A program made the translations under genes and the position numbers. DNA of 64,000 nucleotides from Enhydrobacter aerosaccus (GTDB lineage: Bacteria > Pseudomonadota > Alphaproteobacteria > Reyranellales > Reyranellaceae). Under the pieces are notes generated by a model. That model worked only from the letters and a program-made list of their open reading frames with translations. It had not been told where the DNA came from and made no database searches. Positions 8,209 to 16,778 of this stretch are shown here, in pieces (position 1 is the stretch's first letter; every line of letters starts with the position of its first letter). The stretch covers positions 62,001 to 126,000 of the forward strand of contig NZ_FUWJ01000008.1 in NCBI RefSeq assembly GCF_900167455.1, written 5' to 3'.

Positions 8209-9309
8209 TCAGGCATGGATGGCCCAGGCATTGTGGGAATCGACCAGCACGGTCGCAGTCTCGCCGGGAGGCGGGGCGCGCATGGCGGCACATTCCACTC
8301 TGAAACGAAGCGTATCGGTTTCGACCGCGAGCGACCGGCGCGCACCGCGGAAGCTCGTGTCGACCACGCGTCCTCGCCACCCGAGCCGGCCGTCCGCGAT
8401 CGCGACATCCGCTCCGTCGAGCAGCGCATCTTCGGGGCGGACGATCACCAGCACCTTGTCGCCCGATGCGAAGGGCCGGGCCGCGCGACAGCTTCCCTGC
8501 CATCCCGCGCCACCGACTCCGAGCTTGAACTCGCCGTCGTCCAGCGCCTGGCAGGCCGTGACGGTGGCCTCGATCAGGTTCGGCGTGCCGAAGAAGGCGG
8601 CGACCTCACGAGTAGCGGGCCGGCGGTACACTTCCTCCGGCGAACCGACCTGTTGAATGCGACCGCGCTGCATCACGACGACACGATCGGACAGCGCCAT
8701 CGCCTCCTCCTGGTCGTGCGTCACGTAGAGCGTGGTGATGCCGAGCCGCTGCTGCAGCGCGCGGAACTCCTCGCCCATGGCCGCACGCAGGCGGGTGTCG
8801 AGATTGCTGAGCGGCTCGTCGAGCAGCAGCACCTCCGGTGCGAAGACCAGGGCGCGCGCGATCGCCACGCGCTGCTGCTGGCCGCCGGACAGGGCGGGTG
8901 CCGGCCGGTCGGCATAGCGCTCCATCTCCACCATACGAAGCGCGGTGAGGACGCGGTCGCGAATTTCCCGCCGCGGCGTGCGGCGCACGACAAGCGGATA
9001 GGCGACATTGTCGAAGACCGTCATGTGGGGCCAGATCGCATAGGACTGGAACACCATGCCGAGCTTGCGCTGGTCGGGCGGCAGGAACAGGCCACTATCG
9101 GCATCGCTGACGATGCGTCCGCCGATGGCGATGCTGCCGGTGTCGTTCCGCTCCAGTCCGGCGACCATGCGCAGCGTCGTGGTCTTGCCGCAGCCGGACG
9201 GTCCCAGCAGGGTGAGAAACTCGCCATCCTCGATGGCGAGGTCGATGCCGTCGACCGCCTTGAGATCGGCAAAATGCCGCCCGACCGACTGCAACGTGAC
9301 GCTCGGCAT
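8209..9309 (-). CDS. ABC transporter ATP-binding protein (Fe3+/spermidine/putrescine type)
   Basis: ATPase subunit of an importer, 366 residues. Walker A is GPSGCGKTTTLR (about residues 36-47), the signature motif is LSGGQQQRVAIARAL and Walker B is VLLLDEPLSNLD. A C-terminal extension of about 120 residues, including VIVRPEDALL, is a TOBE_2-type regulatory domain. It lies 12 bases after the binding-protein gene and forms a transporter with the fused permease and binding protein upstream. Confidence 0.93.
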   Translation of the reverse strand: MPSVTLQSVGRHFADLKAVDGIDLAIEDGEFLTLLGPSGCGKTTTLRMVAGLERNDTGSIAIGGRIVSDADSGLFLPPDQRKLGMVFQSYAIWPHMTVFDNVAYPLVVRRTPRREIRDRVLTALRMVEMERYADRPAPALSGGQQQRVAIARALVFAPEVLLLDEPLSNLDTRLRAAMGEEFRALQQRLGITTLYVTHDQEEAMALSDRVVVMQRGRIQQVGSPEEVYRRPATREVAAFFGTPNLIEATVTACQALDDGEFKLGVGGAGWQGSCRAARPFASGDKVLVIVRPEDALLDGADVAIADGRLGWRGRVVDTSFRGARRSLAVETDTLRFRVECAAMRAPPPGETATVLVDSHNAWAIHA

Positions 9310-9321
9310 CCTGGTCCTCCG

Positions 9322-10341
9322 TCAGCTGTAGATCTGCTTCGCGAGCTCGAGCATCGCATCCTGCTTCTCCGGCGACGTGGTGCCCATCGCCTTGGCGGCG
9401 AGCAGGGGACGCAGATCGTCCACGACCTTCTCCACGACTCCCGTCACGACGGGGTTGTAGCCTGCGTTGGCAAAGACGAGCTGCTGCTCGTGCTCGAGAT
9501 AGAAATTCATGAACAGGCGAGCCGCGTTGGGATGCGGCGCGTTCTTCAGCATCGACAGCTGGAACAGGATGTAGGGCCGGCCTTCGGCGGGAACGATCGG
9601 CTTCACCGGCAGGCTCTTGATCTGATTGTAGTCCTGCAGCGAGAAGGGGAGGTAGAGCGGGAACTCGCCGCGGGCGGTGCGGCGTTCGCTGTTGGCGATG
9701 TCGCGCGAGAAGACCGGCTTTTGGGCGGCCAGCTTCTCGTGGAACTCCTTGCCGAAGGCGTCGTAGGTGACCATGAAGAACACCGCACCGCCGCCGAGCG
9801 CGCGGAAGTCGTCGGAAAGGATCTTGCCCTTCCACCGGGGATCGAGAAGGTCCTTCCAGCTCTTCGGTTCGTCCGCGGGCTTCACCTGGGATCGGTTGAT
9901 CAACAGGCAATAGCTGATCACTTCGGCCGGCACACGGATGTCATCGGCCTTATAGGTCGCCTCGATATTCTTGAGGTTGGGGATGCTGCCGTGCGGCTGG
10001 AAGTTGCCGTCGCGTAGCATCAGCCCGGTCGTCGTGCTGCCATTGTGATGGATGTCGCCGACGAAGCGCCCGGCTGCCTGTTCGACGCGGACGCGCTCAC
10101 GGATCTCGCTCGCGCGCGCCTCCAGAGGCTCGACATGAATGCCGTATGTCTTCTCGAAGGCCTGGAACACGGCCTTGTGCCACGGCGACCCGATGGTCGC
10201 GGTGTACAGCGTGAGCTTGCCCTCCTTCTTTGCCGCCTCGACGATCTTCTGCCATTCGGCGTCGTCCTGCGCGGCGGCGTGACCGGCAACGGCGAGACTT
10301 GCGGCCATGGCGAGGAAAGTCTTCCTGCGGATCGGCGTCAT
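9322..10341 (-). CDS. Extracellular solute-binding protein of the ABC transporter
   Basis: Periplasmic binding protein, 339 residues from ATG 10341. The N-terminus MTPIRRKTFLAMAASLAVAG ends in an AAAQ-type signal peptidase site; the twin arginines leave Sec versus Tat export open. The mature part begins WQKIVEAAKKEGKLTLYTAT, typical of Fe3+-/2-aminoethylphosphonate-type (SBP_bac) proteins. The ligand is not evident; the adjacent Rieske oxygenase and IclR regulator suggest an organic acid rather than iron (inference). It sits 17 bases downstream of the permease gene. Confidence 0.88.
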   Translation of the reverse strand: MTPIRRKTFLAMAASLAVAGHAAAQDDAEWQKIVEAAKKEGKLTLYTATIGSPWHKAVFQAFEKTYGIHVEPLEARASEIRERVRVEQAAGRFVGDIHHNGSTTTGLMLRDGNFQPHGSIPNLKNIEATYKADDIRVPAEVISYCLLINRSQVKPADEPKSWKDLLDPRWKGKILSDDFRALGGGAVFFMVTYDAFGKEFHEKLAAQKPVFSRDIANSERRTARGEFPLYLPFSLQDYNQIKSLPVKPIVPAEGRPYILFQLSMLKNAPHPNAARLFMNFYLEHEQQLVFANAGYNPVVTGVVEKVVDDLRPLLAAKAMGTTSPEKQDAMLELAKQIYS

Positions 10342-10358
10342 GTCGTCTTTCCTCCCTG

Positions 10359-12125
10359 TTACAAGGTGTTGAGTCTTGATTTGATGAAGCGGAGCTGGAC
10401 CCACCGGAACAGCAGGACGAGCGCGAGCATGAACAGCCCTATGACGCTGACTTCCTCGGGTTTGCCGCCGACCCACATCTTGAGCATCGTCACCGACAGG
10501 ACACTCGTGCCCGGCGCGTAGAGAAGGATCGAAGCGCTGAGCTCGCGCATGATGCCGAAGAAGACCAGCACCCAGCCGACGGCGAAGGCGGGCCAGGCCA
10601 AAGCGATCAGGATGCGCACGAGTGTCTGCCACCATCCGGCGCCATGAACCCGCGAGCATTCCTCTATGTCGCGGGCGATCTGCTGGTAGGCGCCCGACAT
10701 CACGCGCACCGAGACCGGCGTGCCCAAGGCGACGTAGGCAAGGAACAGGGCCCACAAGGTGCCGTAGATCGGGATCTCGTGCGGCAGGGTGGCGAAGCCC
10801 CACAGGAAGCCGACGCCCAGCACCATGCCCGGCATCATCCAGGGCAGCCAGGCCATCAGGTCGATGAGCCGGCGTCCCGGCCATGTGGTGCGCGTGGTGA
10901 TGTAGGCGACGATGGCGCCCAGGGCCATTGTCGCGGTGGCGCCCGCGAAGCCCAAAAGCATCGTATTGGCGAGGGCGCTCCAGAACTCGTCGTTGGTCCA
11001 GATCGCCCGATAGTGATCGAGCGTCAGCATGTCGAGCTGGTAGAAGCCGAAGAACTGAAAGAACGAGCTCAGGAGAAGCTGGCCGATCGGCATCACGACG
11101 GTAGCGACGACGAAGGCGACGCAGATGCCGAAGGTCATCCAGCGCAGTCCGCCCAGCCGGGTGACATTGGGGGCGTAACCCTTGCCGGTGACGGTCGTGA
11201 AACTCCGGCCCTTGAGCAGGCGCGACTGCAGCACCAGCAGCAGGAACATCAGCACCATTGCCGCGAATCCGAGCGAGGTAGCGAATTGGTAGTCGGGCTG
11301 ACCGCGCTGGGTGATCGAATCATATATGGCCGTGGTGATCACGTTTATGCCGACCGGCGTTCCGAAGAAGACGGCCGACTCGAACGATTCCATGCCCCGG
11401 ATGAAGCTCAGGATGAAGGCGCTGGTGGTGACCGGGAGCATCAGCACGAAAGTAATGCGCCAGAACGTCTGCCAGCGTGTCGCGCCTGACATGCGGCTGG
11501 ACTCTTCCAGCGACGGGTCCATGGCGCGGAAGGCGTCGACGACGAACAGGAAGATGAACGGCGTCGAATACTGCATCATGTGCCAGATGACGCCGCCATA
11601 CGAATAGACGTCGACAAGCGTGCCGTCGCTGCCGGTCAGCCAGCGCCAGAAAAGATTGATTGTCCCGACCTGCGCGTTGCCAAGCATCGCCCAGGCGGTG
11701 GCGGTCAGGATCGGAGGGATGAAGAAGGGCAGCGTGATCAGCACCTCGAGCAGGCCGCGTCCCGGCGTATCGGTCCGGGCGATGATCCAGGCCAGCAGGA
11801 TCGCCAGGGCGATCGAAAGGACGGTCTTGACCAGCGAGATGCCGACCGTGTTGGCGAGCACGATGAGATTCGCCTGCGTGAGGAGACTGGCATAGCCGTC
11901 GAGATTGAATTCGCCTGCCATGCCCGGCGGCGTCGAATGCAGGCTGCCGTAAAGCAGCATGGCCATCGGATAGACCGACAGAAAGCCGAGAAGCAGCAGA
12001 AGTGCGGCGATGCCCGCGGGCCGGCCGAGACGTCGCACTCTCGCCAGCGGCAGGTCTGCCTGCAGCGGAAGAGCGCCAGCCACGGTCGCGCGGTCTGAAC
12101 GCTGCCAAAGCGCAGCCGATCCCAT
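10359..12125 (-). CDS. ABC transporter permease, fused two-domain iron-type
   Basis: A 588-residue inner-membrane protein with two homologous permease halves of about six helices each, as in FbpB/AfuB-type transporters. Each half carries the EAA-loop that docks with the ATPase: DPSLEESSRMSGATRWQTFW in the first half and RDIEECSRVHGAGWWQTLVR in the second. A hydrophobic segment (AGIAALLLLLGFLSVYPMAM) opens the protein after a basic N-terminus. Gene order permease, binding protein, ATPase on one strand with gaps of 12-17 bases indicates one operon. Confidence 0.93.
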   Translation of the reverse strand: MGSAALWQRSDRATVAGALPLQADLPLARVRRLGRPAGIAALLLLLGFLSVYPMAMLLYGSLHSTPPGMAGEFNLDGYASLLTQANLIVLANTVGISLVKTVLSIALAILLAWIIARTDTPGRGLLEVLITLPFFIPPILTATAWAMLGNAQVGTINLFWRWLTGSDGTLVDVYSYGGVIWHMMQYSTPFIFLFVVDAFRAMDPSLEESSRMSGATRWQTFWRITFVLMLPVTTSAFILSFIRGMESFESAVFFGTPVGINVITTAIYDSITQRGQPDYQFATSLGFAAMVLMFLLLVLQSRLLKGRSFTTVTGKGYAPNVTRLGGLRWMTFGICVAFVVATVVMPIGQLLLSSFFQFFGFYQLDMLTLDHYRAIWTNDEFWSALANTMLLGFAGATATMALGAIVAYITTRTTWPGRRLIDLMAWLPWMMPGMVLGVGFLWGFATLPHEIPIYGTLWALFLAYVALGTPVSVRVMSGAYQQIARDIEECSRVHGAGWWQTLVRILIALAWPAFAVGWVLVFFGIMRELSASILLYAPGTSVLSVTMLKMWVGGKPEEVSVIGLFMLALVLLFRWVQLRFIKSRLNTL

Positions 12126-12212
12126 TCGCGTTTCCTCCCGTCGGCCAGGGCCGTCGCTCTCGCCCTGGCGACCTTGCGGCGGCCGTCTTCTGCAGCCGCT
12201 CGACTGACCCTG

Positions 12213-13541
12213 TTACTCCGCCGCTTCCGGCATCCGCATCAGCAGGCCAAGCGGGCTCTTCGCCGTTTCGAGCTTCTGGGCATAGGCGGCCAACCAGTCG
12301 AGGTTGGCGGAGGCGATGAAGGACCCGCCGCGGGCGCGACGATAGATGTCCGGATCATCGACAGTGGCCGGGACCTTGTTTTCGTTCATCAGCTCCTGGG
12401 CCGCAGACAGGGCGCGCTTGCGAGTGATCGCGATCATGCGATCCGATGGCGCCAAATGCTCGAGCGTACGGTCGACGATCTCGCCCATGCACTCCACTGC
12501 GGCTTGATCCTGACGGCCGATGCCCTGGATGCCGGTATAGCTCTCCGTCTTCTGCTTCTGTCGGTCGATGAAGTAATCGTTGTCGCGACGCGCGACGAGA
12601 CGATGGCGCCCGTACCAATCGGTCGTGTCGGGCAGGTACTGCATGTCCGGCTGCAGGCCGGGAATCCAGTCGCCGTTCGCGAGCGTCTGCAGCGGCAGCG
12701 TCTTCTTCTTCCAGTTCACGTTGTAGGTCATGGTGTGCGTGTCATCCATCGGCACGTTGATGGTGCACGCGACCTGGTCCTCGAACGAGCCGTTTGGCGT
12801 GAAGGTGTAGAAGGGCAGCAGGAAGTGGGCGAAGCGGTAGTAGAAGGTATCCGGATCCGCCTCGCGATAGGCGGCATACATGGTGCCCCATTCCGTCTCG
12901 GTCGCCTTGTAGCTCGGGGCACGGTCCATGACGCCCCAGCGATGAATGCTCTTTGGATCGACGTCCTTCACATCCAGGCTGCCGATATGCAGGAAGCCGA
13001 AATGGGAGGTGTCGATGTCTCCCTCGAGGGACTGGAACCAGTTGCACTCGCGCTGGTGGACGCGGATGTTGCTTTCCTCCTCGGGCAGCATCAGCACTTC
13101 GATGTTAGGAAGCGGGGGCGCTTCCTCGCGCGACCCCATATAGGTCCAGACGAAGCCGGCGCGCTCGACGACCCTGTACGCCTTCGCCTTGATGCGCTCC
13201 TTGAAGTCCTGTGACGGCGGCACGTTCGGCATGTCGGTGCAGTTGCCTTCGACGTCGAATTTCCAGCCGTGATAGACGCAGCGCAGGCCGCCTTCCTCGT
13301 TGCGTCCGAAAAAGAGCGACGCGCAGCGATGCGGGCAGCGATGTTCCATGATGCCCACGCGGCCCTGCGTGTCGCGGAAGGCGATCAATTGTTCGCCCAG
13401 CAGCAGCAGTCGCATCGGCTCGCCGTCCGGCTTGAGTTCAGACGACAGACAGGCGGGAACCCAATACTGGCGCATCAGATTGCCCATCGGGGTGCCCGGC
13501 CCCACCCGGCACAGCATGTCGTTGTTTGCCTGAGTCAGCAT
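12213..13541 (-). CDS. Aromatic ring-hydroxylating oxygenase, Rieske [2Fe-2S] large subunit
   Basis: Terminal oxygenase subunit of 442 residues resembling phthalate 4,5-dioxygenase-type enzymes. The Rieske cluster ligands are CPHRCASLFFGRNEEGG followed by LRCVYHGWKFD (CxH...CxxH, about residues 68-95). The mononuclear iron site is in EGDIDTSHFGFLH, giving two His, with a downstream carboxylate expected. The family dihydroxylates or demethylates aromatic acids using electrons from a separate reductase. No reductase or ferredoxin gene is next to it, so electrons must come from elsewhere. First gene of the transporter-regulator cluster on this strand. Confidence 0.92.
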   Translation of the reverse strand: MLTQANNDMLCRVGPGTPMGNLMRQYWVPACLSSELKPDGEPMRLLLLGEQLIAFRDTQGRVGIMEHRCPHRCASLFFGRNEEGGLRCVYHGWKFDVEGNCTDMPNVPPSQDFKERIKAKAYRVVERAGFVWTYMGSREEAPPLPNIEVLMLPEEESNIRVHQRECNWFQSLEGDIDTSHFGFLHIGSLDVKDVDPKSIHRWGVMDRAPSYKATETEWGTMYAAYREADPDTFYYRFAHFLLPFYTFTPNGSFEDQVACTINVPMDDTHTMTYNVNWKKKTLPLQTLANGDWIPGLQPDMQYLPDTTDWYGRHRLVARRDNDYFIDRQKQKTESYTGIQGIGRQDQAAVECMGEIVDRTLEHLAPSDRMIAITRKRALSAAQELMNENKVPATVDDPDIYRRARGGSFIASANLDWLAAYAQKLETAKSPLGLLMRMPEAAE

Positions 13542-13649
13542 CGTTTCCTCCGTTTTGTCCGTCTACCGAACTTTTGTACGATATTAGCAGGAAGCGGCTT
13601 CATCGGCAATGAAAGTCACTTGCAAATGCAATGACTTGGCGCAAATCGG

Positions 13650-13675
13650 CAAAAGAAAGCCGCCCAATGGCGGCC
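13650..13675 (-). terminator. Rho-independent terminator after the NUDIX gene
   Basis: Inverted repeat GCCGCC-CAAT-GGCGGC (13659-13674). Read on the minus strand it is followed by TTTCTTTT. It lies just downstream of the NUDIX hydrolase stop at 13694 and separates it from the Rieske oxygenase gene. Confidence 0.75.
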
Positions 13676-13693
13676 TGAAGGATCGTGACTTCT

Positions 13694-14305
13694 TTACAGT
13701 CCGGCCGGCTTTCGCGGCGGCCACATCCGGGCGAGGTCGCCCGTGGGATTGGAGTAGGTCGCGAAATCGGTCTTGCCGCGCGCCTCGTGGAAGTGCGCCA
13801 GTGCCCACACCACAGTGGGGAAGGCGAGCTGGTCCCACGGAATGTCGTTCCAGTCGAACAGCCCGACCTCTTCGCTCTCCACGCCCGCGGCAATATCGGG
13901 GTTCACAAGGCGCGCGCGATACATGATCTGCACCTGGCCGATGCGGGCGACGCTGTACATGGCCAGCAGCCGGTCGATCTCGATCTCGGCGCAAGCTTCT
14001 TCCCGCGCTTCGCGTGCGGCTGCCTGCTCGGTGGTCTCGCCGAGTTCCATGTATCCGGCGGGCAAGGTCCAGAAGCCCTTCCGCGGTTCTATGGCGCGCT
14101 TCGCCAGCAGGATCTTGTCGCCCCAGGTACAGACGACGCCCGCAACGATCTTGGGATTCTGATAATGGATGAACTCGCAGCGGGCGCAGACCAGCCGCTC
14201 GCGGTTGTCGCCGTCGGGAACGCGCTTCTCGAAATGCTCAGGCGGATCCCAGGGAAGCCGCGGGCGATTCGGCGAGGCGGAGGGAATGTCGGGAGGCGTG
14301 CTCAT
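13694..14305 (-). CDS. NUDIX hydrolase with partial zinc-ribbon N-terminus
   Basis: Hydrolyses a nucleoside-diphosphate-linked compound; substrate unknown. 203 residues. The NUDIX box is GYMELGETTEQAAAREAREE (about residues 86-105), with the usual spacing; the final Gly of the box is replaced by Cys (REEAC). An upstream VCARC pair followed by EFIHYQNPKIVAGVV resembles the NADH-pyrophosphatase-like zinc-ribbon NUDIX group, but only one CxxC is present. It is 12 bases downstream of pgk on the same strand. Confidence 0.88.
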   Translation of the reverse strand: MSTPPDIPSASPNRPRLPWDPPEHFEKRVPDGDNRERLVCARCEFIHYQNPKIVAGVVCTWGDKILLAKRAIEPRKGFWTLPAGYMELGETTEQAAAREAREEACAEIEIDRLLAMYSVARIGQVQIMYRARLVNPDIAAGVESEEVGLFDWNDIPWDQLAFPTVVWALAHFHEARGKTDFATYSNPTGDLARMWPPRKPAGL

Positions 14306-14317
14306 CGCCTCCGAGTC

Positions 14318-15517
14318 CTACGCCGCCCGGATCAGGGCCGCAACGCCGGGCAGCGTCTTGCCTTCCATCCATTCGAGGAAGGCGCCGCCTGCGGTCGAGA
14401 CATAGGAGAACTTGTCTTCGACGCCCGCGGCGGCCAGCGCGGCCACCGTGTCACCGCCGCCCGCGACCGAGAGCAGCTTCTTGGCCGTGGTCAATTCCGC
14501 CACCGTCTTCGCAAGGGCGACGGTGCCCGTATCGAAGGGCTTGATCTCGAAGGCGCCGAGCGGGCCGTTCCAGACCAGCGTGGCGCACTCGCCCACTTCC
14601 TTCTCGTAAAGCGCGATGGATTTCGGCCCGACATCGAGGATCATCTGGTCGGCGGGGCATGCATTGGCGTCGACGACCCGGTTGGCGGCGCCGGCCTTGA
14701 ACTCGCTGGCCACGACGACGTCGACGGGCAGCAACACCGTGCAGTTGGCGGCCTTGGCCTTGTCGAGGATCTCGAGCGCGGTTTTGCCGAGATCTTTCTC
14801 GGACAGCGACTTGCCCACGGGGATGCCCTGCGCCTGCAGGAAGGTATTGGCCATGCCGCCGCCGATGATGAGCTTGTCCACCTTGCCGACGAGGTTGCCC
14901 AGCAGGTCGAGCTTTGTCGAAACCTTGGCACCGCCGACGACGGCGCAGACCGGCCGTTTCGGATTGCCCAACGCCTTGTGCAGGGCCTCGAGTTCGGCCT
15001 GCATCAGGCGGCCGGCCATCGCCGGCAGGCGATGTGCGACACCCTCGGTCGAGGCATGTGCACGATGCGCGGCGGAGAAGGCGTCGTTGACGTAGAGATC
15101 ACCCAGGGTCGAAAGCTTGTCGACGAAGGCCGGATCGTTCTTCTCCTCCTCCTTGTGGAAGCGGAGATTCTCCAGCAGCAGCACCTCGCCAGGCTTGAGG
15201 GCCCGCACGGCTGTTTCGGCCAGCGGCCCGACGCAGTCGTCAGCGAAGGCCACCGGCTTGCCGAGCGCGTGGGCGAGCGGCTCGACCAGCGGCTTCAGCG
15301 ACATCTCGGGCACGCGCTTGCCATCGGGCCGGCCGAAATGGCTGAGGACAATCACCTTGGCGCCTTTTGACGCGAGTTCCGAAAGCGTCGGCACGGCGCG
15401 TTCGATGCGGGTGGCATCGGTCACCTTGCCGTTCTTCATCGGCACGTTGAGATCGACACGCACCAGGACGCGCTTGCCCTCGACTTTCTCGGAGTCGATC
15501 GTCTTGAAGTCGCTCAT
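14318..15517 (-). CDS. pgk: Phosphoglycerate kinase
   Basis: Glycolytic enzyme transferring phosphate between 1,3-bisphosphoglycerate and ADP. 399 residues from ATG 15517 (MSDFKTIDSEKVEGKRVLVR); the upstream open frame crosses the intergenic palindrome and is not used. RVDLNVPMKNGKVTDATRIE, VLSHFGRPDG, RFHKEEE and the GGGDTVAAL nucleotide-binding loop near the C-terminus are all present. The NUDIX gene follows 12 bases downstream. Confidence 0.97.
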   Translation of the reverse strand: MSDFKTIDSEKVEGKRVLVRVDLNVPMKNGKVTDATRIERAVPTLSELASKGAKVIVLSHFGRPDGKRVPEMSLKPLVEPLAHALGKPVAFADDCVGPLAETAVRALKPGEVLLLENLRFHKEEEKNDPAFVDKLSTLGDLYVNDAFSAAHRAHASTEGVAHRLPAMAGRLMQAELEALHKALGNPKRPVCAVVGGAKVSTKLDLLGNLVGKVDKLIIGGGMANTFLQAQGIPVGKSLSEKDLGKTALEILDKAKAANCTVLLPVDVVVASEFKAGAANRVVDANACPADQMILDVGPKSIALYEKEVGECATLVWNGPLGAFEIKPFDTGTVALAKTVAELTTAKKLLSVAGGGDTVAALAAAGVEDKFSYVSTAGGAFLEWMEGKTLPGVAALIRAA

Positions 15518-15556
15518 GGCCTTCTCTCTGCGAATTCTTGTGTTGCCGCTGCCTAC

Positions 15557-15654
15557 AGCGCGATGACTTTTCGTGCAATCAAGCCGTCGCCCTGACGCAT
15601 GCGCTGCCATGCTACGAGCGTCAGGGCGACGGCCGAAGCAAAAGTCATCGCGCT
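15557..15654. repeat. Composite intergenic palindrome (REP/MITE-like)
   Basis: A 98-base element made of two nested perfect 15-bp inverted repeats. The outer arms are AGCGCGATGACTTTT (15557-15571) and its complement at 15640-15654. The inner arms are CCGTCGCCCTGACGC (15584-15598) and its complement at 15618-15632. It fills the gap between pgk and the TusA-like gene and abuts the latter's stop codon. There is no U-tract typical of a terminator. No second copy is seen in this window. Confidence 0.8.
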
Positions 15655-15882
15655 TTAGCGCTTCCGGATGACAAACACCAGCACCTCGCCTTCGCGGCTC
15701 GTCGAGACCAATTCGTGGCCGGTCTGCTTGCAGTAGGCGGGAAAGTCCTGCTCGGCGGCGGGATCGGTGGCGCGCACGGTCAGCAGGCCGCCCACCGGCA
15801 GTTCGCGCAGCTTGCGATTGGCGCGCAACACCGGGAGGGGACACAGAAGCCCCGTGGCATCGTATTCGAGTGTGTCGGTCAC
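15655..15882 (-). CDS. TusA-family sulfurtransferase
   Basis: Small SirA/TusA-like protein, 75 residues from a GTG at 15882 (an ATG 12 codons further upstream is possible but lies inside the M48 gene). The family motif ATGLLCPLPVLRANRKLREL carries the CPxP persulfide cysteine. Such proteins relay sulfur for tRNA thiolation or other sulfur-transfer pathways. Its GTG overlaps the M48 stop by four bases (GTGA), suggesting translational coupling. Confidence 0.87.
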   Translation of the reverse strand: MTDTLEYDATGLLCPLPVLRANRKLRELPVGGLLTVRATDPAAEQDFPAYCKQTGHELVSTSREGEVLVFVIRKR

Positions 15883-16664
15883 TGGGGATGATAGTACTTC
15901 ATCGCCTCTGGAACCCAAGCCTTCAGATCCTTGATTCTCTGCTCGTCGCTGGGATGCGTGCTTGCCCAGATCGGCGGATTGGGGCCCTTGTCGATCAGGC
16001 GCATACGTTCCCAGACATTGACGGCCTCGTTGGGATCGTAGCCGGCAAGCGCCATCAGGATGAGACCGATGCGGTCGGCTTCTGATTCCTGCGTGCGCGA
16101 CATGGGCAGGAGGATTCCGTATTTTGCGCCGGCGCCCAGCGCCACCATTGTTGCCGGTGCCAAGGCCGAAGTCCGGCTGTTGACCGCCAACGCCACGACG
16201 GCGGCAGCCGCGGCAATGCTCACGGCCTTCTTGTCGCTCATGCGTTCGGCGCCATGGCGTGCCAGCGCATGGGCAACCTCATGACCGATCACAGCCGCCA
16301 TGCCGGCATCGTCCTGCGTGATGGGGAGGAGACCGGTATAGACATAGATCTTGCCGCCCGGCAGGCACCCCGCATTGGGGATGCGTTTGTCGATCACCTC
16401 GAACTCCCAGCGATAGTGCGGCGCCTTCCAGAGATTGTCGGGAGGTGCTTCGGCAGCCGCCGCGATACGGCGGCTGACCCGCTCGACGAGTTCGTTTGCG
16501 GCCGCGTCGTGAGATGGCGGTTCCTGGGTGCGAACCTGATGGAAGGCGAGCAGCCCTGCCTGGCGCTCCTCCTCCTCGCTCACCAGCATCAACTGCGACC
16601 GACCCGTCACGGGCGCAGATTGGCATGCCGCCAGCACCAAGGCGGACAAAAGCAAGGCAATCAT
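15879..16664 (-). CDS. M48-family metalloprotease lipoprotein
   Basis: Periplasmic membrane-anchored zinc protease of 261 residues. The start at 16664 gives MIALLLSALVLAACQSAP, a lipoprotein signal with the lipobox LAAC. The zinc site is VIGHEVAHALARH (HExxH, about residue 137) with the third ligand in ESEADRIGLILMALAGYDP. This matches Oma1/LoiP-type quality-control proteases. A hydrophobic stretch (AVSIAAAAAVVALAV) follows the active site. Coupled to the TusA-like gene downstream. Confidence 0.9.
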   Translation of the reverse strand: MIALLLSALVLAACQSAPVTGRSQLMLVSEEEERQAGLLAFHQVRTQEPPSHDAAANELVERVSRRIAAAAEAPPDNLWKAPHYRWEFEVIDKRIPNAGCLPGGKIYVYTGLLPITQDDAGMAAVIGHEVAHALARHGAERMSDKKAVSIAAAAAVVALAVNSRTSALAPATMVALGAGAKYGILLPMSRTQESEADRIGLILMALAGYDPNEAVNVWERMRLIDKGPNPPIWASTHPSDEQRIKDLKAWVPEAMKYYHPQ

Positions 16665-16778
16665 CGAGCGCAAAGCATATCCCCTGTGGCAACCATAGCG
16701 GGAGCTCCAGATGGAGTCGAGCGGCAGCACACTTGACCTGTGGCGCAATTGTATCGTTGAAGACGCCGGTCAGCGGCG

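Noticed and set aside
8191..10017. 608-codon plus-strand open frame
   Set aside because: Antisense to the ABC ATPase and binding-protein genes; no homology.
13685..15370. 561-codon plus-strand open frame
   Set aside because: Antisense to NUDIX and pgk.
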